Assembly (NCBI GenBank): GCA_037349315.1
Contig: JBAIAC010000007.1
Coordinates: 49,067,001-49,131,000 of the forward strand
From: Chelydra serpentina
Taxonomy: Eukaryota; Chordata; Testudines; Chelydridae
Reading direction: 5' to 3'
Length of the DNA stretch: 64,000 nucleotides
Positions 23,001 to 35,000 of the stretch are shown piece after piece; the first letter of the stretch is position 1; each line of letters opens with the position of its first letter. The notes under the pieces are model-generated. The model ran no database searches. It saw nothing but the letters and a program-made list of their open reading frames with translations, and was not told where the DNA came from. Made by a program: the position numbers and the translations under genes.

Positions 23001-26000
23001 TCCCAAGGCTGGCACTGATCTTGAGGGTTTTTTTTGGTACCTCCAGGAGCTTGAGCTTGGGGAGTACAGTCTCCAAAGCGCTGTGGGAGTGCGACGTCTG
23101 GCTCTGGGGATGTTATTTTAGGTCCAGGGAAGGCCTCTCAGGATCTGAGGTACCCCTTATGGACTGTTATTACAGCTGCAGTTTTAGGTGAGAATCCTTC
23201 AGTTTTCTGGTCTGAGTAGACAAGGATGTGCACATTGAACAATAATTGAGAATATATGATTCCCCCAAGCACACAAGACATCTGCTGTGGGTCATCAGCT
23301 AAGCAGGCGGGGGGGAAGGATGGGGAGGAATCAGCCTGTTGCAGAAAGGGTAGAACTTGAGCACTGAGGGTTTGGAGTCTATCATAGGGGTGTGAGGCAC
23401 AAACATCCAAGAACATTCCCTGAGACAAAAGGGGAATGGAAAGCTGCCAAATGGGCAGAAGAACTACTAACTAATTATCTAAATCTATATATGCAATTAT
23501 TAATAAAAACTTATCGGACTAGTTGCAAGTGAAAGGAGGACGCCACAGTTCCCACCATACTGCCCATGCTGCGTTTTTGTGGCCATTTATTAGGATTGTG
23601 GGGAGCACAAGCAAGTACTGGGCACAGGTGTGGCCCCAATGGACACTGCTTACCAGAAAGTTTGAAACTCACGTTCATGGAACACGGGTGCACCAATAGC
23701 AGCGGGATCCACACAGACAAGGATTTGAAGAACTGTTTCTTACTATGTGTTTTGTACAGTGCTTAGAACAATGCCCCAATCTAGGTTTGGGCCTCTAGGT
23801 AGTTATTTTACGAGTGTTAATGCTGTAAATAGATTTTATAGTTCCTCATTGCTGATTGGTTTGTCCATTTTACTCTATTGAATGCTTTTCATTTCTATAA
23901 AGTTCTATTTCTCTCTCTTTCATTAGTCCTCATCTGTCTCTCTTCTGGTTTTATTCTCAGCTGCTGTCTGCTAACTCTCCCATATCACGAATTCCATGCT
24001 ATCCTTTTCTCTTATTTACATTTCTTTGGGGTATTTTTTTCTTATTTTTAGCCTCAATCATGTGCTTGTCATTCCCTTCCAGCTTTCTTATTTCTATTAG
24101 CCTTCTTGTTTTCTCCATAGCTGACTAGCCCACACATTCAATGTCTTTCTGTATATTCACTTCAGTTTCATTGGTTCCAGCCTTTTGTTCTTCAGTGTTA
24201 TTTCTCTTTCTCTGCTTGACCACTCAAATAGACTTTTTTCTAGGTGTTAAATGCAAAAAAATGTGTTAATGCAACTTCTACAAGGTAAAAATCAGAGTCA
24301 GGAAAGTGTAATATTTCAACAGCAAAGTGAACTTGGCCACATTGCCCTTCCAATCAATTTTATGATGTGTACATATTGCAACATAAACTGTTATACGCTT
24401 GCCTGTTCTTTTAAATAGAAAAATGGAACTAGAACGCTAAATTCTGCTCTGCAGAGATAAGGTTATTTATGGAAGCTTTAGCTTCTGTATTTCTTGAGTT
24501 TTTATGATTAACTGTATCATCTTGAAGTTGCATTCAGAGTTTTTTGGGGGAGGCTTTAACGTCCTATAGGATTTTTTTTTTTTAAGTTTTGGTTTTACAA
24601 AAGGTAGATCGTGCCAAACCAACCTGATCTCCTTCTTTGAGAAAGTAAAGGATTTTTCTAGATAAAGGAAATGCAGTGGATCTAATCTACCTTGATTTCA
24701 GTAAGGCATTTGATACAGTACCACATGAGGAATTATTGGTTAAATTGGAAAAGATGGGGATCAATATGAAAATTGAGAGGTGGATAAGGAACTGGTTAAA
24801 GGGGAGACTACAGCGGGTCATACTGAAAGGTGAACTGTCAGGTTGGATGGAGGTTACTAGTGGAGTTCCTCAAGGTTCAGTTTTGGGACCAATTTTATTT
24901 AATCTATTTATTACTGACCTCGGCACCAAAAGTGGGAGTGTGCTAATAAAGTTTGCAGATGACACAAAGTTGGGAGGCACTGCCAATTCAGAAAAGGATC
25001 GGGATATCATACAGGAAGATCTGGATGACCTTGTAAACTGGAGTAATAGTAATAGGATGAAATTTAATAGTGAGAAGTGTAAGGTTATGCATTTAGGGAT
25101 TAATAACAAGAATTTTAGTTATAAGCTGCGGACACATCAGTTGGAAGTAACGGAAGAGGAGAAGGACCTTGGAGTCCTGGTTGATCATAGGATGACTCTG
25201 AGTCACCAATGTGATGTGGCCGTGAAAAAAGCGAATGCGGTCTTGGGATGCATTAGACGAGGTATTTCTAGTAGAGATACGGAGGTGTTAGTACCATTAT
25301 ACAAGGCATTGGTGAGACCTCATTTGGAATACTGTGTGCAGTTCTGGTCTCCCATGTTTAAGAAGGATGAATTCAAACTGGAACAGGTACAAAGAAGGGC
25401 CACTAGGATGATCCGAGGAATGGAAAACCTGTCGTATGAAAGGAGACTCAAGGAGCTTGGTTTGTTTACCTTAACCAAAAGAAGACTGAGGGGAGATATG
25501 ATTGCTCTCTTTAAATATATCAGAGGGATAAATACCAGGGAGGGAGAGGAATTATTTAAGCTCAGTACCAATGTGGACACAAGAACAAATGGATATAAAC
25601 TGGCCATTAGGAAGTTTAGACTTGAAATTAGATGAAGGTTTCTAACCATCAGAAGAGTGAAGTTCTGGAATGGCCTTCCAAGGGAAGCAGTGGGGGCAAA
25701 AAACCTATCTGGCTTCAAGATTAAACTAGATAAGTTTACGGAGGGGATGGTTTGATGGGATAACGTGATCTTAGTCAAAGGTCAATTAATTGCCATCAGT
25801 GGTAAATAGGACCAATGGTCAATGATGGGATGTTAGAAGTTACTACAGAGAACTTTTTCCTGGGTGTCTGGCTGGTGAGTCTTGCCCACATGCTCAGGGT
25901 TCAGCTGATCGCCATATCTGGGGTCGGGAAGAAATTTTCCTCCAGGGTAGATTGGCAGAGGCCCTGGGTTTTTTTCGCTTTCCTCTGCAGCATGGGGCAC

Positions 26001-29000
26001 GGGTCACTTGCTGGAGGATTCTCTGCATCTTGAAGTCTTTAAACCATGATTTGAGGACTTCAATAGCTGAGACATAGGTGAGAGGATTATTCCAGGAGTG
26101 GGTGGGTGAGATTTTGTGGCCTGCATTGTGCAGGAGGTCAGACCAGAAGGGACCATTATGATCATCTAACCTTAAAGTCTATGAGTCTAAAAAGAGAAAC
26201 AAACTATAATATTTAATGATCCTAGTTAGATTTTGAAGTTCACATCTTTCTCATGGTAAAGTCTGGTTTTGTTAGTGCTACTGTTTAGCTAGAGAGAGTT
26301 TTTGGCAAGGCAGGGTTAACCTGGCATCAGCATAGTGGCTTACAGTTTAATGGCAACATCTTCACTGTGGAAACTAATTTGCAAACTATTGCCCAGCCTG
26401 GAGTGTCCCTAAAATTGATTACTAGATTTATTGAGTAAAATCCTGGCTCCAGTGACTTCAATGAGGCCAGGATTTCATCTCTGGATTTTAAGGCTGGAAG
26501 GGATCATTGTGATCATTTAGTCTGACCTCCTGCATAAGAAAGGTCTAATAATTTCTGCATCAAGCCCAATAGCTTATGCTTGAACTAGAGCATAACTTTT
26601 AGAAATACATCCAATCTTGATTTAAAGTTTTCAAGGGATGGCGACTACAATATCCCTTATTAATTGTTCCAGTAGTTAATTGCCCTGGCAGTGCAAAGGG
26701 CCCTTGAAGTGACAGTAGATTGTTAAATCAGCTTTAAGGCCTCTTTACTGTGCCACTGTAGTGTAAAGGAGAATGTGGTCCATTGTGTAAGTACCTGCTC
26801 CAGTTCCTGGTACGAGGGTTTATAGATGCGCTGCTCGTCCTTTCGTTTCTGACTTGAGTCTCTGTTTTCCCATTTTACATAAGCCTTTTTGCGGCTTAGA
26901 ACTGGGCTTGGGCATGGAGATGGTGTTGCGGGCTGTAGATAAATATTTTCCGATGGCATCCCAAGCTCCTTCTCCATCTGCCTGCTGGGTACATCGCTAT
27001 TTGCCAGTGCTGGCTCAGTCTGTGTGCTCTTGTCAAGAACAGCTGGCTTCACTCTCACTGAGATTTTTTGGGACGAGACACCCATAAGCATAATTGTTCG
27101 GTCCTTGCTCTCTTCATTGTGTTCAGCCACTTCTCCATTAGGAAATGTAAATGGTCCTTCCTCCTGGCCTACAGAACAGAAACAACGAATTGAGTTAATT
27201 GGAGACCTGCATTAGGAAGGAAGCTATATAGCCATAGTCATTCAGTGTGCCTTTTTAAAACAATGTACTATGCAATATTTAATCCGAAATGGTGAATATA
27301 AACACATCTCTCTGAATTTGGTCTAGTAGCAGAGGCTATGAAACTTTTTCCAGAGTGTGGACACCTCCACTCCGATTCACAATCCCATAAAATCCCTGCA
27401 GCAACTGCAACAATTACTTACTTTCCTAATAATACTTCTCCATGTATTACTGTAAATTTAGCTGTCTTTAAGATGATGTAGCCTCACAGAAGTGTAAAAC
27501 TGGAAGGGACCTCAATAGGTCATCTAGTCCTGTCCCCTGCATTTAAGGCAGGACTAAGTAATAATTAGACCATTCCTGTTCTTAAAAACCTCCTATGATG
27601 GATATGCCACAATCTCCCTAGGCAATTTGTTCCAGTGCTTACCCACCCTGACAGTTAGGAAGTTTCTCCTAATGTCCAACCTAAACCTCCCTTCCTGCAA
27701 TTTAAGCCCATTGCTTCTTGTCCTATCCTCAGAGGTTAACAAAAACAATTTTTCACCCTCCTCCTTGTAACAACCTTTTATGTACTATGAATGAAAATGA
27801 AATACAGACTAGAGAACTTCCTCCTAATAATTCCTACAGCAGATCTTTTAGAAAAACATCCAATCTTGATTTTAAAATTACCCCTGATGGAGAGTGGTAA
27901 ATTGTTCCAATGGTTAATTACCCTCACTGTTAAAAATGTACACCTTACTTCCTGTCTGAATTTGTCTAGCTTCAACTGCCAGCCATTCAATCATGTTATA
28001 CCTCTTGTTTGCTTGACTGAAGAGCCCTTATTAAATATTTGTTCCCCATGTAGGTACTTAGAGAACGTAATTAAGTCATCCCTTAGCCTTCTCTTTGTTA
28101 AGCTACGTAGATTGAGCTCTTTGCATCTGCCACTGCAAGGATGTTTTCTAATCTTTTAATCATTCTCTGGGCTCTTCTCTGAACCCTCTCCAATTTATCA
28201 ACATCCTTCTTGAATTGTGGACTCCAGAACTGGACACAGTATTCCAGCAGTGGTTACACCAGTGCCAAATACAAAAGTAAAACAACCTCTCTACACCTTT
28301 AGGTATCCTTCCTTTCCTCAGGGCCTTTGGGGGGAAATCACAATCTTTCTGTAAGCTAACCCCTCTAAAACTGGTGCACTGAAATACTTCATTTTGCAAT
28401 GTCTTTCATAAGTGATCCCAAAATGGTTTGCCGAGTTAAACAGCAGTTACAAAATGAAAGCAACAAATGAAGGCAGAGGGCACGACAAATAGAGAGGTAA
28501 GGGTGTGACCCCAAGAGCTCCTCCACACCAACTGGCAAAGGGCTCACTGTTCTGTAACAGCAACTCCTGCCTGGCTTGCTAAACTCACTGTACCTAAGAT
28601 GTTGCTGTCATGGCATTTATCAGTAAAGCATGTTCTGTGAGATCTTAAATGAAAGCCAGTATCTTGCTGATCATTAATATTGTTGTGATATCTATGTACT
28701 GATTATATGTAAAAAAGTATGTCTATATATTGAAACTATGTCCTTGTGGTTTGTATCACGGTGTTATTCCCCAGTAGAAGTGAAGAACTGGTTTCGCCAG
28801 ACAAAGGCATGTATGTTCAGGAGTCTGCCTAGGTTAATATGTAGATTAAGCACTGTAAGCCAACACAATGGGAGCTACATTTGCATTTCAAATCAACAGG
28901 AGAATCTGAAGACAACTTGGAGGCAGCACAATGGGTGAGGGGGAGCAATCCTGACTGTGGGGTCAAAACAATGTTTGGCTTTTTTTTTCTCCTTTTATTT

Positions 29001-32000
29001 CCCATTTTGGTATCCCCTTACTGAGGAAACCCGTTGAAGGGTGTAGCAAGAGTTATGAAAACTTGGGTCCTGGTTTTGACTGAAAACCAGCAGCTCTCTC
29101 ATAACTGAATCCTTGGGAGAAGATCTACTTTATAAAACCGGAAAGGTAACCATTAATAAGTGTAGACCTCAGATTGCATTTTATATTTTGTTTTATATGT
29201 ATAATCAGTTCTGTTTCTACTCGTTATCCTTTATCAATATCTCTTAAATCATCATCTTTGTTAATAAGTATATTGCACTGCTGTGGTGTTATAAAAGGAT
29301 CAGATCCTGAGATGTACCAGCCAAGCTGTTTGTACATTTGTTTCTTTGGGGCTAGCTTACCTGGTAATTATTGTGAGTGTCCAGTGAGCGGGACTGGATA
29401 CTGCAGGGAGCACTCCGAGGACTCGGGGGTTAGCCCTAGCTGGCACAGAGAAGGCGAGCTTTGTGAAGACTGGGAAATCAGTGATTGTGGGACCAGAAGC
29501 TGTTCGTTTCAGGTAGGGTCGCCAACTTTCTTACTGAACAAAACTGAACATCCCTTGCCCCGCCCCTTCTCCGAGGCTCCACCCTGCTCACTCCATCCCC
29601 CCTCCCTCCGTCACTCGCTCTCCCCCACCCTCACTCACTGGCTCATTTTCACCGGGCTGGGGAGGGTCCCTTTTTGACCAGGTGTTCGGTTGAAAACTGG
29701 ATACCTGGCAACCCTAGTTTCAGAACGTTGACCCATAGCAGACATGGACAAGACTGCTTCATACTAAGAGCAGGTAGTGCAAGGTGCCTCACAACCCTGC
29801 GGACCCGTGGGGTGTGTCACAACAAGCAGAGTGGAAAAGAGATGTCTTCCCGTGAGATTTGAAAATGGTTGAAGAGCTGATCAGGTGAGATATACAGGGG
29901 AGCCAGTCCACATGGCAGAATTTCAGAGAAAACTTTCTCCTCAGCAGTGAAGCATGAATGGGACATGAGAAGATGAGGCTGTGACTAGATGTGTGTACAG
30001 ACAGGGGGAAAGGAAGGGAAAGAGGCAAGTCTGACTATAGTAATTATGTGGGGCAAGCACTTGAGGTGAGAAAGAGAGACAATTTGAGAACTTTTAAATG
30101 AATAGGGAGTCAGTGGAGCTAATGAAGGATGCAGCTGTGACTCTTTGTACATGGGGCAAGATGGACGGCCATATCTGCATCTGTAACAGCCTTTCATGTT
30201 CTGGAGGCTGGAGAGAAGGATGGGCCTGAGGGAGCCCACAGAGCAGGTCAGTGAGAGCAGTGATAGTTTCCAAGGCCAGAATAATAGAATAGTAGACCTC
30301 AGGAGGTCATCTAGTCAAATCCCCTGCTCAAAGCAGGACCAACACCAACTAAATCATCCCAGCCAATGCTTTGTCAATCCAGGCCTTAAAAACCTTTAAG
30401 GATGGAGATTCCACCACCTCCCCAGTAACCCATTCCAATGCTTCACCATCCTCCTAGTGAAATAGTGTTTCCTAATATCCAACCTAGACTTCCCTCACTG
30501 CAACTTGAGAACATTGCTTCTTGTTCTGTCATCTGCCACCACTAAGAACAGCCTAGCTCCATCTTCTTTGGAACCCCCCTTCAGGTAATTGAAGGCTGCT
30601 ATCAAATCCCCCCCCACCCACACTCTTCTCTTCTGCAGACTAAATAAGCCCAGTTCCCTCAGCCTCTTCTTGTAAGTCATGTGCCCCAGCCCCCTAATCA
30701 TTTTCGTTGCCCTCCGCTGCACTGTCTCCAATTTGTCCACATCCCTTCTGTAGTGGGGGGGCCAAAACTGGACGCAATACTCCAGGTATGGCTTCACCAG
30801 TGCCGAATAGAGGGGAATAATCACTTCCCTTGATCTGCTGACAATGCTTCTACTAATACAGCCCAATATGCCATTGGCCTTCTTGACAACAAGGGCACGC
30901 TGCTGACTCATATCCAGCTTCTTGTCCACTGTAATCCCCAGGTCCTTTTCTACAGAACTGCCGCTTAGCTAGTCAGTCCCCAGCCTGTAGCAGTGCATGG
31001 GATTCTTTCTTCTTAAGTGCAGAACTCTGCACTTGTCCTTGTTGAACCACAGATTTCTTTTGGCCCAATCCTCCAATAGGTCTAGATCACTCTGGACCCT
31101 ATCCCTACCCTCCATCTTATCTACCTCTCCCCCCAGCTTAGTGTCATCTGCAAACTTGCTGAGAGTGCAATTCATCCCATCATCCAGATCATTAATAAAG
31201 ATGTTGAACAAAACTGGCCCCAGGACTGACCCCTGGGGCACTCCGCTTGATACCGGCTGCCAGCTAGACATCGAGGCGTTGAACACTATCCATTGAGCCT
31301 GACAATCTAGCCAGCTTTCTATCCACCTTATAGTCCATTCATCTAATCCATACTTTTGTAACTTGTTGGCAAGAATACTGTGGGAGACTGTATCAAAAAC
31401 TTTGCTAAAGTCAAGGTACATCACATCCACCGCTTTCCCCATATGGACAGAGCCAGTTATCTCATCGTAGAAGGCAATCAGGTTGGTCAGGCATGACTTG
31501 CCCTTGGTGAATCCATGTTGACTGTTCCTGATCACCTTCCTCTCCTCCAAGTGCTTCAAAACGGATTCCTTGAGGAGCTGCTCCATAATTTTGCTGGGGA
31601 CTGAAGTGAGGCTGACCGGTCTGCAGTTCCCCAGATTCTCTTTTTTTCCTTTTTAAAATATGGGCACTATATTTGCAATTTTGGACTTTTTCCAATCCTC
31701 CTGGACCTCCCGCAATCACCACGAATTTTCAAAGATAATGGCCAATGGCTCTGCAATCACATCAGCCAACTCCCTCCGCACCCCTGGATGCATTAGATCT
31801 GGACCCCTGGACTTGTGCATGTCCAACTTTTATAAATAGTCCTTAACCTGTTCTTTCACCACTGAGGGCTGCTCACCTACTCCCCATACTGTGTTGCCCA
31901 GTGCAGCAGTCTGGGAGCTGACCTTGTCTGTGAAGTCCGAGGCAAAAAAAGCATCGAGTACTTCAGCTTTTTCCACATCATCTGTCACTAGGTTGCCTCC

Positions 32001-35000
32001 CCCATTCAGTAAGGGTCCCACACTTTCCCTGACCACCTTCTTGCTGCTAAAATACCTGTAGAAACCTTCTTGTCACCCTTCACATACCTTGCTAGTTGCA
32101 ACTCCAGTTGTGCCTTGGCCTTCCTGATTACACCTCTGCATGCTCTAGCAATATTTGTTTACTCCTCCCTAGTCATCTGTCCAAATTTTCACTTCTTGTA
32201 AGCTTCCTTTTTGAGCTTAAGCTCAGCAAAGATTTCACTGTTAAGCCAAGCTGGTTGCCTGCTATATTTCTTATTCGTTCTGCACTTTGGGATGGTTTGT
32301 TCCTGCACCCTCAATAAGGTTTCTGTGATCATCTAGGCTGCCCTCCTTTATAACATAGGCCATAGAACGTCCCAGAAATAATTCCTAGTGCATATTGTTT
32401 AGAAAAACCTCCAGCCTTGGTTTAAAGATTGCTAGCGATGGAGAATCCACCATGACCCTTAGTAAACTGTTCCAATGGTCAATTACCATCACTATGAAAC
32501 ATTTGCATCTTATATGGAGACATGGGTGAGAATTCCACCATCAGAGCAGCTGAGGCAGTGGTGTACATGGGCAATGCCAGGGGTGTGGTTACAGGCAGAT
32601 TTACAGACACAGGCAGATTTACAGACACAGGCAGATTTACAGACACAGGCGATGCGCAAAGAGCAGGAGAGCTCAAAGATGATGACTGAACACCTTGGGG
32701 AAATCTGAGTCAAAAAAGAAACAGCCTGTGGTCTCATTTAAGAGAAACACTTCTTCTTTTGGATGCTTAACTGATTACATCTGAGATTAAGCCATGTTTC
32801 CTTGCTTAGGAGAGGCAGTAAAGAATGGGCAGTTATTAAAGATCTGTACAGCTGAGGATTAATGTAAGAGGGTTTGTTAAGGTGACCAAGAGGGAGTTTG
32901 AAATCACCTAGGGAAGTGAAGAAAAGAATGTAATTATGGCTCTTAATTTTCTTGGTGCACTGAGATGTACATGAGTTGATTTTAGAAACCCAGAAGCAAA
33001 ATCTGAATTTAACCCTGAGCCACTTATTTCATATTGCAATTGCTTCCTGCCAAGTGGTAGAAACTAGAGCACACTGCAATTTGCTTGTCACAAGGTGGCA
33101 CAATTAGTTAACACATCAGCCTTTCACTTCTAGATAGCTGGGCTCAGATCCTCTGAGTCACAGCTGAGAAAAGTTGGGCAGCGTCTTGGCTCAGCTCTTG
33201 TGGGAATTTGTGCACGTCATACAATTTCACACAACTGGAGGTCTCTGCTCAGGAAATGACCAGGACTGAAATAATTAGCAATATTGTGAGCAGGAGAGGG
33301 ATAGTGGTGGGTGCACTGCAACTTATGTCTGGCTCTAGCCGCAGTGAATATGTTGTTGTTATTGAATTCTAGTGTTTATTAACTACTGCTATTACTATTA
33401 ACTAATGCTTCCCTGGCACAGCTGCTGCCAGAGGCCTGGGCCATGGTGGCCCCGCCTGCACTCTGCCCCTTCCCCTCCCTGCTCTGTCCCTTCCCTGAGC
33501 CCCCCGCCACTGGCTGGTGAGTCTCTCCTCTACCCCACTCCCCACTGCTTGTCATGTCCCTCCTCTCCTCCATCCCCCATTCCCATGAGGCACCCCCCGC
33601 CCGCACATCCCTCCTCTCCTCCACCCCCCACTCCCCTACGAGGCTGCCTGCACACCCACTGCGTCCCTCCTCTCCTCCACCCCCTCCCCACAAGACCGGC
33701 ATGGTGGGGGCATCAGGGAAGGGAGGGTGGAGAAGAGGAGGGATGTGGAGAGCTGGAGTGGCGGGGGCTTCGGTGGGGAGGAGGAATGCAGCGGGTGGTG
33801 GTGGGCCTCACAAGGGAGGGAGGAGGGGAAGTGGGGGGGGGGCTGAGCAGGGAGGGGGCCTGGGCAGAGCAGGGGGGAGTGTGGGCAGGGCTGCAGGTGG
33901 AAGAGGCGGGACAGGGAGCTAGCCTCTCTTAGGGGAAGCTTCACTCACCACCCAGGTATTCAATTAATTAACATGTTGGGGGAGGGGATAAAGGAGGGGT
34001 CCTATATAGCAGTCACTTTGATCTTAGATATCTGAACCTTCCTCACCATGGAATTGCTCTTTGACTCCTACAGGGCAGAGGCTAGAAGCGAGGGCTGAGG
34101 TCGGGCTGTTATCTGCAGTCATGCTTTTGGATCTTTTCTTGCACTCAAATACAACCAGGTCTTTGCATTGCTTGTGACAGTTCATTCCACAGTCTGTAAA
34201 CAAGTAAAACAAAGTTTGTAGCATTTAGTGGTTTTGCTGCAGCATCTGAGATCCGTTCCCACACTGTATTACCTCCCCAGGAAACTGCAGAGGTCTTCTT
34301 ACATGTTCTATAAGGCATGGTATGAAACCACAAATGGATGGTAAATATACTCAACTGCATCCCTGTGCAATGTACCATTCAAACCACTTTTATATTGAAG
34401 ATATCCCACTAGCAAACACTCAGCCAAGCAGAACACATTAGAGTGGTACTGGCCTAGGTGGCTACTTAATATCGCATGGTCACATTGTCTTCTCCCATGC
34501 AAAAGCCTGCAGGAGCGTATTCAGAGGAAGGAAAACCCTGCAAGATTTCCATTGTGGAGCTCCCCAAATAGTTCTGTTGGGAGCTGGGGTTTGCTTCCCT
34601 GTGAAACAGGAGAGTCCATTACAGATCCTGTGGGGATTTGCAGAGGGCTAGGGCCATCTGTTGTGAGGTCCTATGACTTCAAACAGGCTGAGGGCCACCT
34701 GCCCCTCCTCCAGATCTCAGGCCATGGCTTCCTCTGCTAGCAGATGCACCTGGGGTCTGCCTCCTTAGGAAGTGAGACTATGGAAAAGGTAATGTACCCT
34801 CAGGCTGTACAATCTTATCATTACTTTTGCAAGGCACCTTCACAGTTATGCATTAAGTCAACAGAAGAGGAAGTAGTAATTACCTTTGCATCTATATCCT
34901 TGTTTAATAACTCCCCAGAGCTGGAATTCAGGCACAAGGGAAAAAAAGGCATATTTGTGTTAAGATATTTCATTGAATTTTGGCATGTTGGATGACTCCC

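Larger units (their letters stand above)
18036..23760. repeat. Unassigned dispersed repeat region
   Basis: It begins AACTGTTACTTACC, a start seen in high-copy sauropsid repeats. It contains an inverted pair ATCCACATGGACAAG (about 18331-18355) and CTTGTCCATGTGGATCTCAC (about 18407-18426). It closes near 23705 with GGGATCCACACAGACAAGGA, a related motif. The interior contains other elements listed separately. No RT, integrase or transposase was recognised, so the class is unknown; an old LTR or DIRS-like element is possible. Confidence 0.35.
17028..26794 (-). other. RASGRP1: RASGRP1 last intron, repeat-rich
   Basis: A 9.8-kb intron. It holds a MIR-like SINE, an unassigned dispersed repeat region (about 18030-23750) with several MITEs nested in it, an L2-tailed fragment, a near full-length CR1 3' half and a smaller CR1 piece. 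No other exon is supported. The stretch 23800-24597 shows nothing recognisable. Confidence 0.8.
27169..34046 (-). other. RASGRP1: RASGRP1 intron, CR1-rich
   Basis: A 6.9-kb intron holding several CR1 fragments, an LTR-like repeat (28535-29430), a hAT MITE, an 18-bp minisatellite and a GC-rich low-complexity block (33400-33930). 29725-30280 and 32660-33390 show nothing firmly recognised. Confidence 0.8.

Noticed and set aside
29174..29677. 167-codon plus-strand frame
   Set aside because: It spans the LTR-like repeat and the start of a hAT MITE, so it is a chance frame across two repeats.
33405..33932. Long open frames on both strands in a GC-rich block (up to 175 codons)
   Set aside because: Strand-biased low-complexity sequence keeps several frames open. 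The products are proline/glycine-rich with no domain, so they are compositional artefacts.
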